From Haplosporangium gracile (Eukaryota > Mortierellomycota > Mortierellomycetes > Mortierellales > Mortierellaceae): a stretch of DNA of 55,380 nucleotides. Where the stretch lies: assembly GCA_015499985.1 (NCBI GenBank), contig JAAAUF010000172.1, forward strand, positions 1-55,380, given 5' to 3'. Of the stretch, positions 23,670 to 36,197 are shown in pieces (the stretch's first letter is position 1; each line of letters starts with the position of its first letter). Under the pieces are notes generated by a model. The model did no database searches, was not told where the DNA came from, and was given only the letters and a program-made list of their open reading frames with translations. The position numbers and the translations under genes are program-made.

Positions 23670-26600
23670 ATGGCAGCCGTGTCATCGCGATTGGACGGTC
23701 TTTCAGAGGTCACGGAGCTAGAGCGGATACCTCTGCCTTATAAGGAACTTTACCACACACTCGTCTTCAAGAATGATATGCCTGTCGATCTTCTTCAGAA
23801 GAAGCACCGGACAGGCGCACAGCAACTCTTGACTTGGATCCAGGCCGCCCTCGACCTTGTTAAGACAGTCGACGCAGCATCACAACAAGAACAGCAGCAG
23901 CTGCTGCACGAGGAGGCGGAGAACGTATACAACAGCTATGATGGCCGCAGCAGCGGGACAAGCAGCAGTACGAGCCTGCTGGATGGAGACTTGGATGTCG
24001 AGATTCAAGACGTCGTCTCTGGATTTGGACAGTATGAGCCTACTATCGAGTCAAGCATTGAGATCTTGTTGCAGTTGGAGGAGTGTATTACTCGTCGACT
24101 ATCGTCGTCATTAACTACAACTGTCGCAAGCCAAGAGAACCTCGAATTATCTCGGCCACAGGTTCATCTGAGCTCTGAACTCGAGACCATCTTGGAGCAG
24201 TGGTCGCTACTGCGGGGCATCATTAGTGACCTAGGTGGATCGGTACGGGAGCATCAACGGCTTCGGGACGGCATCCAGAGCATCTTCAACATCTCTGAGC
24301 AGACACGCGACGCCTCTGATATTCTCGACAAATGCTACAGGGATATTGCCACGGAGAAGGCCAGAATCAGCGAGCTAGCTTCCAATCCGTCTTCAGCATC
24401 GATCGATCGCGTGGTCTCGTCACTCAAGAACTACAGCAGTAGCAGTCTGGACGGAGGCTTGTCAAGGTCGACATCGCAATCCTGGGGTGTCGACAGGAAT
24501 GACATGTTGGAACTGGACTCTCGGATCGGCCTGCTCTCGCTCAAGATGGAATCCCTACACAAGTCATACCCAGAATGTACACGACCCGGCAAGCAGTCTC
24601 TAAGAGCCAGCAGCAAGGTGCGACCAGGCGAGTCCGAGTCGATCGCAGACAAGAAGATGATGATGGAACGACACTACCAGGAACTGTTGAGCGACTGGTG
24701 CTCTTTGCGAACACGGAGAGACCAGCTTTGGCGTGGTCTGGAGGAGTGCGATCGGTGGCGGACAAAGATCGAGAAGGTGGCCAAGCAGATCGAGATTATG
24801 TTGGAGCCTGTCGAGGTCTTTCAAAAGATGTGTGTCAACATGTTGGCCAACCTGGAGGGTCAATCACTGGCGCAGATCTCCGGAGAGGCACCTTCGAGCT
24901 TCCAAGAGCAGCAGCAGCAGCAGGACAACACTCTTGATGGTCTGGAGGCTGGCAGTGCTTCCACATCGAAGCAGCCCAGTCTTCCCGTAAATTTGGAACT
25001 CTTGACAGCGACGCTCCAGGAGCTGGATGAGAAGCAGATGACAGTCACTCCTGCAATCGAAAACATCTTGTGGGTTCAAGACGGCGAGATTCATCATCGG
25101 ACTAAGAATGCGGGAGAGTTAATGTCGCCTATGACTCCTACCACCGCAGTGTCAATGCATGCTCCTGCACTCTCAGCCATTGATTCGCCCACGACCACCC
25201 TCGTTACGCCTCCATCGCCGCCCTCCGACAGCAGCAACAACAACGCAGATTCTTCCCCATTATACCCAAGCCTCGAAATGCTCGATCGTCAGCGGGAACT
25301 CAAGCACAGATGGTCGAACCTCAAGACTTCACTGGACACTGTTGGTGCCAAGCTGCACATCCACCATACGATTCTCAAGGAGAAGGCGGAAGAGGCAGAA
25401 GCTTTGGCCAAGAAGAAGAAGGAGGAGGAAGATGCCGCCGCCGCTGCTGCCGTCAAGGAAAAGATTTCAATCGGCCGTGGCAACAGTTTTGACGGAAGCG
25501 ACTGGCGATCGTCTCGGGATTTGGCATCCCCACCGAGCTTGCGTCGATCGGCGATTAGCACAGCCACGTCGAGAAGCCCTTCGGTCGCGCGAAGCTCCTC
25601 GTCCATGAGAAGCCCCTCGGTCACTCGGCCCATCTCTCCCAACTGGAACACGTCGAGCCGTTTCTTGCGCGGCAAGCTCGTCTCATCCCTGTCGATGGAC
25701 TCTGGAGTGGTTCGCAAGTACATGTTAGTCAAGTCGGACCAACCTGAATGGGCCAAACCACGTCCCTGGTGCCCCTCCGTCAGCACCTCGTCGCCCAGCA
25801 TGCCCGGGTTCCCCCTGCAGTCATCCTACTGGGGTTACTTCATGGTGGGCAACGACCCCAGTCAGGAGAACTTTGGTCAGATCATTGCCGCCCCAGCACC
25901 ACCGTCTGTTCGATCAGCAACGCCTGCGCCAATCAAGCCAACAACACCATCCTTTAAGGACACTCGGCCACCATTCTCACCTGGTGGAAACCGAAAGTTC
26001 ACCGCCCTGAGCACCCCACCACGTCCTATGCCGAACCGATCCATGTCTGTCGCATCGGGCGACTTCAGGCAGAATATGGTTCCTGCGAGTGGCACCGATA
26101 TCTTGGATTGGACAAAGACTCTGAGACGTTCGACCTCCTTCACCAGCACTAAGCCAGGCAACAATAGCAAGGGTTTCAAGGACAACACACCGCCTACCCT
26201 ACGAGGAAATAACAAGGTCAAGTCCTCGCCGTCTACTACCAGCTCGGGCGGTACCGCTCGACCCGGCGGTGCTGGCAACGGTCGGGATAGCGTTGCATCA
26301 ACGCGTCGCAACAGCAACGCGAGCCAGATCAGCCACTGGAACGATAAGGGCAGTCAATACCGTCAAGCGCGCCGACCTTCATTCACGTCCTCCGAGGACG
26401 ATGAAACTATCATGGGCTACATCAAAACCGACGCCAACGGCCAAGCACTCCTCCCCAACAACAGCAACAGACGGGCGCGTCGCCTGCAAGGTCACACCAA
26501 GAGCGGCGGTGTTGGACACAACATGCCTCCACCTCCACTCAACACTATGACAGACTCGACTTCCAGCCTGGACTCGATGATGAGCTCTTCGACATCGTCC

Positions 26601-26999
26601 TTCAACGCCTACGGATCTTCCCTTTCCTCCTCGGTCGGTATGCGCTCGCCCTCGCCCTATGCACCCATGTTTGGATCGTCGTTTGCGGCCGCCCGGTCGA
26701 CTGCAGCCTTGCACACGGCACTCCTGACCAGCATGTCGTCGTCGTCTTCGGCATCTGTTGGAGGCAGACAGAGTGATGTTGGTAGCGGCTCGTCATCGTC
26801 GTTGATCAAGAAGAGGAGCCAGGTGATGAACCTGGGAAGTGTTGGTGGTGCGGCTGGCTCGGCTTCCTCGGCGTCGTCGTGGATGAGCATGAACACTGGT
26901 GGATTGCTGTCTGCCCTATCGTTCACTGTGCCCACTTATAGCTTTGACGACGACTTTGCAGCCCTAGGCAGCCTTGACGAATCCATCGCCGCCATGTAA
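23670..26999 (+). CDS. Large intronless protein, possibly Kar9-like (karyogamy/spindle positioning)
   Basis: One exon of 1109 residues in a strong start context (gccATGgc) with heavy C/G-ending codons. Residues about 1-500 look helical, with LLTWIQAALDLVKTV, a LSDWCSLRTRRDQLWRG segment and, near residue 450, ELDEKQMTVTPAIENILW. A second helical piece has ELKHRWSNLKTSLDTV and a charged coiled coil with an Ala run (570-600). The rest (600-1109) is Ser/Pro/Thr-rich and disordered, with RSPSV repeats, a YWGYFMVGNDPSQENFG patch near 727-743, and many basic-proline motifs. The layout (helical N-half, basic Ser-rich C-half) recalls Kar9, which links microtubule plus ends to actin transport, but I find no clear SxIP motif for EB1. 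Treat the family as tentative. Confidence 0.5.
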   Translation: MAAVSSRLDGLSEVTELERIPLPYKELYHTLVFKNDMPVDLLQKKHRTGAQQLLTWIQAALDLVKTVDAASQQEQQQLLHEEAENVYNSYDGRSSGTSSSTSLLDGDLDVEIQDVVSGFGQYEPTIESSIEILLQLEECITRRLSSSLTTTVASQENLELSRPQVHLSSELETILEQWSLLRGIISDLGGSVREHQRLRDGIQSIFNISEQTRDASDILDKCYRDIATEKARISELASNPSSASIDRVVSSLKNYSSSSLDGGLSRSTSQSWGVDRNDMLELDSRIGLLSLKMESLHKSYPECTRPGKQSLRASSKVRPGESESIADKKMMMERHYQELLSDWCSLRTRRDQLWRGLEECDRWRTKIEKVAKQIEIMLEPVEVFQKMCVNMLANLEGQSLAQISGEAPSSFQEQQQQQDNTLDGLEAGSASTSKQPSLPVNLELLTATLQELDEKQMTVTPAIENILWVQDGEIHHRTKNAGELMSPMTPTTAVSMHAPALSAIDSPTTTLVTPPSPPSDSSNNNADSSPLYPSLEMLDRQRELKHRWSNLKTSLDTVGAKLHIHHTILKEKAEEAEALAKKKKEEEDAAAAAAVKEKISIGRGNSFDGSDWRSSRDLASPPSLRRSAISTATSRSPSVARSSSSMRSPSVTRPISPNWNTSSRFLRGKLVSSLSMDSGVVRKYMLVKSDQPEWAKPRPWCPSVSTSSPSMPGFPLQSSYWGYFMVGNDPSQENFGQIIAAPAPPSVRSATPAPIKPTTPSFKDTRPPFSPGGNRKFTALSTPPRPMPNRSMSVASGDFRQNMVPASGTDILDWTKTLRRSTSFTSTKPGNNSKGFKDNTPPTLRGNNKVKSSPSTTSSGGTARPGGAGNGRDSVASTRRNSNASQISHWNDKGSQYRQARRPSFTSSEDDETIMGYIKTDANGQALLPNNSNRRARRLQGHTKSGGVGHNMPPPPLNTMTDSTSSLDSMMSSSTSSFNAYGSSLSSSVGMRSPSPYAPMFGSSFAAARSTAALHTALLTSMSSSSSASVGGRQSDVGSGSSSSLIKKRSQVMNLGSVGGAAGSASSASSWMSMNTGGLLSALSFTVPTYSFDDDFAALGSLDESIAAM

Positions 27000-27026
27000 G
27001 CTGGGATCGCTTTGAATTACAAGCGC

Positions 27027-27070
27027 AAAAACAACACAAACAACAAATCAAAAAACAACACAAACAACAA
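27027..27070. repeat. 20-base direct repeat in the 3' untranslated region
   Basis: Two exact copies of AAAAACAACACAAACAACAA start 24 bases apart (27027 and 27051), 27 bases beyond the stop codon of the large gene. The unit is A/C only, so on RNA it would be unstructured. Confidence 0.85.
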
Positions 27071-27763
27071 GCAACAAGCAAGACAAACACTCTGCAATGA
27101 CAACAACAATTTCCTGAGGGCTACTATCGACAACACACGCCAAACACATGCACCAAAAAAAAAAAAAAGACCAACGCTTTTTTTATTTCTTCCTTTTCAG
27201 TTTTGTATAGCACCTCAATGCCCTTTGTATAACGTTTCTTTTTATTCATACATTCCCCTCCTTGTATTCTTAACTCTTTTTCTTGCTCTCACTGACCCTC
27301 TTACTATCATATCCGTACAATACCCCTCTTTTATCCCAATTACTTACACATTCTTGTTGTCCCTTTCAACAAAAAAAAAATAATTGTGTTTGTCAACAAA
27401 TAAATCAGCAGTCTCTACGCGTTTTTTCGTGTCTAGAACCCAGAAAAAAAAATACACGCAAGAACTGACTCTAATTTCATGGAGAGGGGACAAACGGTAT
27501 GGGCCGGCGAAAGGATATGAATTACTTTTTATCATCTTTTCTCTGGATGGCCGTAGTCTCATTGTCCCCTTACTCCACTTTCTTATCAAAGTGGGTGGGG
27601 TTAGAGAAACAGAAAGTTGTCTAAGGTGTCTTTCTGGGGGTTTTTAATGTGATTGTGGCGAACTTGGTAGATCGAAAGAGATTATTTTATTACCTGCACC
27701 CTCCCCTTGAACCTTGACAGACGTATCAACCACAGCGTGTCCCTACGCGGGCACGCGAAAAAA

Positions 27764-27773
27764 NNNNNNNNNN
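27764..27773. other. Assembly gap of ten N
   Basis: Ten N separate an A6 run from a T21 run. The homopolymer flanks suggest that the assembler stopped in a run, and the true gap length is unknown. No gene crosses it as far as I can see. Confidence 0.98.
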
Positions 27774-29019
27774 TTTTTTTTTTTTTTTTTTTTTGGCTCC
27801 CGCCTTCTTCATGCCACCCTCGTCCTTCCTTACCTCCTCTCTTTTTCTGGATAGCTCTTTATATCAATCGCGAAAAAAGAAAGCAAGAATAAGCGGGAGG
27901 GATTGCGGTTTGGCAAAAGAAGGAGCCAAGCTTCTTAGTTTTAAGGAAGCTTTTAAGCAGACAGCAGAAGAACTGGGACCAGGTTCAAGGACGGAGAGCG
28001 ATTTTTTTTCTCAGCGTGCAGCATCGACCCCTTTGACCATACCATAATGCCTTGAATGTGGTGGTGAGAGCGAGAGATGGTCAATAACAGATGGAGGGAA
28101 GGAGGGAGGGATGAGACCTCGCCGTAAGAAGTGGGTATGTTTTCTTTTAGGCATAAGAAGGCCTAATAAACTACTCCTTTACCATCATCTTCGCCACTTT
28201 ATTCACCAACATCTTTATCACTCAGCACTAGGACCACCACTAGGACTACCAGTACCGAGGCCGTACCCAATAAATTCATCAGGTATTTCCCACCTTTTTG
28301 CTTCCTCTCGTCATAATTGCCTTGTTCTCTTTCCTTACCTAACTAACTCTTCATCTCAATTTCCTCCCCCCCCCCCTTTCTCAGTCTCCTCGCCTTCCTT
28401 CGCCTCGCGTCTTTTTCAAACCAGATGGGTGGCAGGAGGGAAGGAAAAGGGAATAAGGGCCATAGATAATGATTTGGTTGTTTGTGCAGTGTCGGCGGTA
28501 ATGTCAACTGCCCCGCTTTTAACTCCTTGTATTAGGGGAAAAAATCCTTGAATGCGGCACCATTCACACATCTTGATCCTTGTTGGAGTTGGTGAGTGGA
28601 CGAGTAACTTTAAGGGTATTTAGAAAAGCAGGGATTTGCAGGTATTTGTCCGATAGACGAAGTTGTGTGTATCCCCGTGCTGGCAAAAATCGTTACCTTG
28701 CCTTCAGGAGGGAGATTAGCCGGAATCTGCCCACCCAGATGTCAGATACTGTGATCACTTAGGTATTCCTCGTGGTGGTACTCACTTGCACACATTGATA
28801 TTGGATTTTTTTTTTTTGTTTTGTTTAAAAAAAACAAACAGCGATCATGTTTCTCAGGCCCTTGAGGCCGAAAGCACACCTCCATCATTTATTCTTCACC
28901 CCAAACCCGTGTCAAAAACTACACACGTAACCTTCTTTGCATTTTATACCTTAAGATACGTGCGTGTTTTTTTTTATTCAACTTTTCTGAAAGATTAACC
29001 CCCTGTCCCCTTTCCTTGC

Positions 29020-30563
29020 TCACTCATACCTAACTCCTTTCCGTCCAGCATCCAGTCCCAACTTTCTCAACCGATCAGCCTCAACACGCTCATGCGAGAC
29101 CTTCCTCAACTCCTGGAGCTGGCTCTGCGTCATCAAGATCTGCGGCTGACTCGACAAATTTGTCCGCCGACGATCTCGTTGTTTCATCCTCAACTGTTCC
29201 TCGTCATTCATCAGATTGACGGCACCCTGCTTGTCATCCGGTATAGGTTCGCCCATCCGAATAGCGCGTTGGCGGTCTTCCCATTTTGAGAGGTTGTAGA
29301 ATTTCTCGTGGGGCATGGTCACGGTGTTGTAGTCTTCCATAAAGCCGATAAAATGTTCCTTCATCTTGATTTGAGGGATGGTCTCTGGGTTCAGGTGCTT
29401 GACTTCCATCAACCATGCCTGAAACTCGCTCTCTTTATTCCACATGCTAATTTCATGATATGAGGAGACTGTCGATTAGCTGGACGCCGGGTATTAACAC
29501 AATTAATTGTTTTGATGGAGTGTGGATCAAGACACTTACTCGGATGGGTTCAGGATGCCATGAGTTCCGTAGGCTTTAGAAGAATGGCTCTTCTTTTCCT
29601 TCTTGCTCTTCTACAAAACACACATGGTAAAAAAAAAAAAGAAATAAACCCGTTAGCACTCCGCCTAATTGATCTCATAAATAATGAGATAAAGTACCCA
29701 CATTTCCACCACGTTAAATGAAGTACCTTTTTGTCCTTCTTCCGATCCTTGCGATCCTTCTTGCTGCGCCGACTACTACTGGAATGCTTCCTACGCTTTC
29801 TGTCGCGATCCGAGTCGGAGTCTGAAGTCTCCGAGTCTGTAGAAGAGTACGATCTAGAGCGAGACCTTGACCTCCTCGACCGTTTGCTACTACTGCTGCT
29901 ACTTTTGTGATCCCGACGATTGCTACTCCTGTTGCTACTGTGACGATGGTGTTTGCTGGATCGACGCGAAGGCGATCTCGATCTCGATCTGGAAGGCGAC
30001 CGTGAGCGGGAGTCCTTGCGGGAGGATGATGACTTGTGCGAGCTTCGGTGATGGCTACGATGGTGGTGACGACTGCTGCTGCTACCACTGCCTCCTTCTC
30101 TCCTTCTGCTTCTGTCGCCATCGCTGACAGATCGACTCCTACTTCTTGTATCCTTGGTGCCACCACTGCTGCTCCTGGGTTGATCTCTGGTACTGCGACT
30201 ATCGCGACTCTGTTCTGGGCTCTTATTCCTACTCCTGCTATCGTAACGACGCGAGGACTGGTCACGGTCTCGGTCTTCTCTGGAGATGGATCGAGATCTA
30301 CCGGAGCTCTTCGCATGACGATGAGCGGGAGACATAGGGGTCAATGACCGACGACGTCCTTGGTTGTCTCTCGAACGTGTGTCGTCATTGTCATTATAAC
30401 TGTCCTGTTGTTGTTGCTGTTGACGCCGCGTTGGAGGAGATGGGGATCTGGATGCGGATGCAGGAGAACGACGACGACGAGAAGCAGGGGATGAGGAAGA
30501 AGATTGGGATCTCGGAGAGAGGGATCTTGAGTATGACCTGCCTCTCTTTGGTGAGTCCGACAT
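29020..30563 (-). CDS. SR-rich nuclear protein, SCI1-like
   Basis: Three exons (30563-29727, 29610-29540, 29446-29020) join in frame to 444 residues. The first 280 residues are an RS domain packed with SR, RS, RDR, KRS and His-rich runs, typical of splicing factors. The C-terminal domain is distinct and conserved: YGTHGILNPSDMWNKESEF, then AWLMEVKHLNPETI, KEHFIGFMEDYNTVTMPHEK and FYNLSKWEDR. This matches the domain of plant style cell-cycle inhibitor 1 (SCI1) and relatives in animals and fungi; a role in nuclear RNA processing or cell-cycle control is likely. The domain is interrupted by the second intron inside NPSD. The start was chosen at MSDSPKRGRS; a longer hydrophobic upstream reading is probably leader. 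Confidence 0.75.
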
Positions 30564-30864
30564 GATGTTGGTGTGATGTTGTTGTAGTATTGAAAGGTAG
30601 GGAAGAAAAAACATGTGAGTGGTGGTGAAAATGGCCTTTGATCGTAGCCGTCACAAGCAGTTTGAGGTCGGCGATTTGGGCAGGATAGGTCGCATTTGGA
30701 GCCCAACGCAAATTTTCTCAAGGACAAAGAAAGGAGCCATTTGAGTACAGGAAGCAGTAACAGCGTGTTCTTGATGATGATATGTAGTCTCTATTACTGT
30801 AATATGTAGTGAATGTATGTTGTTTTTTGGTGGCGTCAGCTATCTATCTTAATAGTTAGTTGTA

Positions 30865-31895
30865 CTATTCCTCCAGAACTGCCTCCTCATCCAGATAGTA
30901 CCCTTCTCCCTTCTCCATCATCAAGTTCTCATCTTGCACAAACTTGCTATTGTAAACAATCGGCAACAACTTTAACATCGACCCAATCCCAAAGAACTGC
31001 ACACACCCACACCAAATTCCCATCTGCCTCCACGAAAACCTATAAGCGGACACACTCCTCATCAAATAGATCGCCGTCGCCGTCTGGAACGCATGCAAGA
31101 AAACTGCGAAATGGACACACGACTGAACTGTGCTGTATCCTCCAACTTTCTCCATGGTCCACTGCAAGAGTGGGATCTTGGTGTCGGGGAAAAAGTACAT
31201 GTAGAAAAAGCTGGAGACACTTGCGGCAAGGACGATGAGGAAGGGGCTCCATTTGGGCCAGTAGACACCCAATCCTGCAGGCTGGCCTGGGATCTAAAGG
31301 TAGTTAATTTTGTTGCATGGGATGGATGCAATTAGTTTCTGGTACAGCCTTTCAAGCAACTAAACATGAAAAATGCAAAAAAAAATTGGCAGTGTTGCAC
31401 AAAACATAATCCATTTGTCATATATCCATCGCCGTTCATCACATTATGAAAATAAAAGAAGGTCTGGACCTCTCCTCCCGTCAACCATTCTCCCATCCTA
31501 TCTATCTCTTTCCAATTGTTTTGTTTGTCCCAAATGTGTATGTATATGCTTTGACTTACGGGACGAAGGTTAGATTGGTGAAGCAGACCTCGATTGGCCT
31601 TCCTGCCCAACTCTAAAAAGGCCTCCCTGACCATGGCCAGGGACTGCATCGAGCTGCTCGAGAACGAGACCAAGAGCTTGAATCTCTCTCCCTTGAGGGT
31701 CTCGCCGTTAATCCAGAGACCGTCGTGACTGACCTGAGCCACATTGGCCGAGATGATGTGCTTGGACTGGTCCTTGGATCCGATAAAGAAGCGGGCCATG
31801 TTGAGGACGGTGGTCGGGTGGTCCTGGTTGAACTCCCGGCAGAGACTATCTGAGTGAGTGGCGATCACGTCGTCGTTGGCTGGAGTTTGTGTCAT
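30865..31895 (-). CDS. DUF2470 protein with three membrane segments (DUF4499/TMEM254-like)
   Basis: Two exons (31895-31560, 31293-30865) give 254 residues. Residues about 15-105 form a DUF2470 domain (SLCREFNQDHPTTVLNMARF near the start), a fold shared with haem-oxygenase-like FMN-binding proteins. The second exon encodes three hydrophobic helices: FLIVLAASVSSFFYMYFF, VHFAVFLHAFQTATAIYLM and WCGCVQFFGIGSMLKLLPIVY. A His sits in the second helix before FQTATA, as in DUF4499/TMEM254-type proteins. The tail is acidic. The intron falls exactly between the soluble and membrane modules. The function is unknown; I infer a cytosolic sensor-like domain on a membrane anchor. It lies 300 bases upstream of the SCI1-like gene, in tandem. 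Confidence 0.7.
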
Positions 31896-32821
31896 GGTGG
31901 AAATGAAAAAAAGAAGGAGTGAAGTGGGAGTGAAAGTGAATGTGGAATGAGGATGAGGATGAGGGAAAAAGTAAAAAAGAAGAAAGAGGCGAAAAGAGAG
32001 ATGGCGGTCTGGGAAAGGTTTTTGTTTGGTTTTCGAAATAGAAGAGAGTGAGAGAGTGAGCTGGAAAAGAGGCGGGTCAAATATGAGCAATCGAACAAAG
32101 AGGTAACCGGCCCGACGGTGAAGTTAACACATGGCTATGTGTATATGTATTTGTATGTATGTAAGTAGCCTTGTTGTTGATTTTCATCGCATATCAAATC
32201 CACATGGCTAAGAAGGAACGAAGGGAAAGAAGGTAAAAAAATGCTCTCGATCTCATTCTCAATTGTCCCTGCTGAGTTTCGATGCCCTCTGCAAATATTT
32301 CGATACCAATAGGGAGCCATCCATTCCTGTTTGTTTCCTTGTAACAGCAAGCCTGTATAGTAGCGTGTCCTGTAATAGGTGTCACATATATCACTGATGC
32401 CGTGTTCCTAATGCAAGTGTTATGTACGATCCCTCCTATGACCAAAAATGCCATCCGGGTACTCCTGGTGATCTCTGGGATCTCTGCACACATCCTGATA
32501 CTCCTGCCCAGTCCGTTGTATTTCTAACCCTATCCCATATGATGTATTATCCTGCTGGTTGCGATGGTTGGTGTTTTTGATATGTTTATTCCAGCTGTTT
32601 TGTGGTTTGTATTTGCACCAAGAGTAAGAAAAAAAAAGGGTAGGATATGAGAGCAGCTCCAGAGAGTGGGTCGCGATGGTTGGCAAAGGGAAAAAAAAAC
32701 CAGCAAACTATTTTGTCGTATGTTTTTTTTGGTGGCGCAGAAAGGGAAAAAGTTGGTTGTTGGTTCTTGGTGCTGTGATCTTAATTTCTCTCGTTACCGC
32801 AGTTATTTCTTGTTTTTTTCC
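31896..32821. other. Spacer between DUF2470 gene and COPS9 gene
   Basis: AT-rich, with a T/C-rich stretch on the minus strand just upstream of the DUF2470 start (31900-32080). No coding region is supported. Confidence 0.5.
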
Positions 32822-33346
32822 TTAGAGGTCGTCGTCGAACAGGTCAGGGAAGTCTAGGTAACAGTTACCGAGTCAAGTAAGAAGCAGAAAAAGTATTAGT
32901 TATCACTTTGACAAGCAAAAACACCGTCCCTGGTGCACGCGCCAAAAGGGGCTCGTGGCGTAATAAGAAAAAAGCTTACCGTTGAAGAAGTTCTTGTCGA
33001 CGACCTTGACGTTGGGGACGCGTGGACCGGCAAAGCGACCGTCCTCTTCAAAGATGTCCTCGGCTGTAGGAGAAGGAGCGATGAGCTCATCCTCGTCCAT
33101 CATCATGTCGTCTTCGTAGTCGTCAGCTATAGTTTTTGAGGAATCCAAACAAAACGCGCAGGTCGAATGGGTTGTTAGCCATGGAAGTCAGAGCTTTGCG
33201 TTGAATTGCGCGCACTGCTGTTGCTCCTGTTCTTGCCGCTGGTGTTTGTTTGTTTATTGTCTGTTATCCATGAAGTCCAATTCTACGATTAAGTGAGAGC
33301 GCATGTGCGTGTACGAGTATGGTCTATTACCATCCATGTTGGACAT
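32822..33346 (-). CDS. COPS9: COP9 signalosome subunit 9 (CSNAP-like) microprotein
   Basis: Three exons (33346-33331, 33126-32980, 32853-32822) of 16, 147 and 32 bases join in frame to a 64-residue acidic protein. The end KNFFNDFPDLFDDDL is the hallmark of CSNAP/COPS9, whose known C-terminal motif is an FFNDFEDLFDD-type sequence. This motif docks the subunit on the COP9 signalosome, the complex that removes NEDD8 from cullin ubiquitin ligases. The N-terminus is Met/Asp/Glu-rich and unlike animal versions. The motif itself is split by the second intron, between FFN and DFPDLF, so neither exon looks like a gene alone. The gene is divergent from methionine aminopeptidase 2. It could be another acidic short protein, but the motif and its terminal position argue against that. 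Confidence 0.8.
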
Positions 33347-33670
33347 TGTTGTATGTGCGTGTTTTGGCGGTGGTGAAGGTGTAGTGGAGAGGAACAAGAG
33401 TTGCGTCTTGACGAAACGCCCCCATCAGCCTTTTCGGTGCCATTGGGACTGCTCTTTTTATACTCTAAACTCTGACGGCCAGAACAATGAGCAACTGGGC
33501 GGGCGATCGATATTTTGACCTCTTGCTCGCTCACTTTACATGGGATTAGTGTGAATGAGCCCCTTAAATTTGAAACTTGCTCACCCTTTGCTCGCGGCAC
33601 TGCTTTGTTTTGTGAATTCAGAAACGGACTAAAAACTCTCCTCTTTCCCTTTGTTGTGCGCAGTAACGCC
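33347..33670. promoter_or_regulatory. Bidirectional promoter region, COPS9/MAP2
   Basis: 324 bases separate the two divergent ATGs. A TTTTTATA element on the plus strand near 33454 and a GGGCGGGCGATCGAT patch near 33497 are the only visible motifs. Both genes serve protein turnover or maturation and may share this control region. Confidence 0.55.
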
Positions 33671-35727
<2,057 letters not shown>

Positions 35728-35761
35728 AGATGTATGGGGGCTACAGGCTGAAGGTTGAAGT

Positions 35762-35767
35762 AATAAA
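35762..35767 (+). terminator. Polyadenylation signal of MAP2
   Basis: A canonical AATAAA is 35 bases beyond the stop codon, followed by T-rich sequence. Confidence 0.6.
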
Positions 35768-35854
35768 CGTGTGCTTTATTTTTGAAGATTATATTCATCG
35801 CTGAATTGTTGATGGATTAGGGCTCGCTTGGATACGAGAGATAGAAAGAGATGT

Positions 35855-36197
35855 TCAGAGGCAGAGGCGAGGCTTGCGATGACGGTGGTGATGGGTTTTG
35901 GTTTCGACATACTCACGGACTCGATCCTCGTAAGCGACATTCTTGGTTGTCTTCTGACAGGTGTCGACGACACCCGGCGGCGGCAAGGGCAAGGGCAGAA
36001 CCGACGGGGCACAGGGCGCAGTAGTAACGACGACGGTGAGCTGAAGACGGACAGAGTTCGAGGTCGACTTTGTAGTCGAGTAGGTTGTTGTTCGTGTGGT
36101 TGTTGTGGTAGTAGCTGTTGTAGTGGTACTGGTTGTGCAGCAATCAGAGTGGCGATGGGGGTGATGATTGCAATGATGACAAAGGTGTTCGTGGCCA
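35855..36197 (-). pseudogene. Thr-rich secreted protein gene with an apparent frameshift
   Basis: Reading down from ATG at 36197, the frame gives a clean signal peptide (MATNTFVIIAIITPIATLIA) with C-ending codons. After about 25 codons the coding-like frame shifts by one base. The new frame gives a Thr-rich linker (TTSTTTTATT), VRLQLTVVVTTAPCAP, then a conserved-looking basic end (DTCQKTTKNVAYEDRVREYV, then KTHHHRHRKP) and a stop at 35855. No GT-AG intron explains the switch. One missing base in the ACA/CAA-rich stretch near 36130 would. It is therefore either a recent pseudogene or a one-base assembly error. I recognise no family. A Thr-rich stalk suggests a cell-wall or secreted protein. 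The reading in a single unshifted frame has worse codon use. Confidence 0.4.

Larger units (their letters stand above)
27000..29019. other. 3' flank and gene-free region with assembly gap
   Basis: The region holds the A/C-rich 3' untranslated sequence of the large gene, a 10-N gap, and AT-rich DNA with A, T and C homopolymers. No exon chain was found on either strand. Confidence 0.55.

Noticed and set aside
25289..25801. 170-codon antisense frame inside the large intronless gene
   Set aside because: Mirror of strong third-position C/G bias in the sense gene; no domain of its own.
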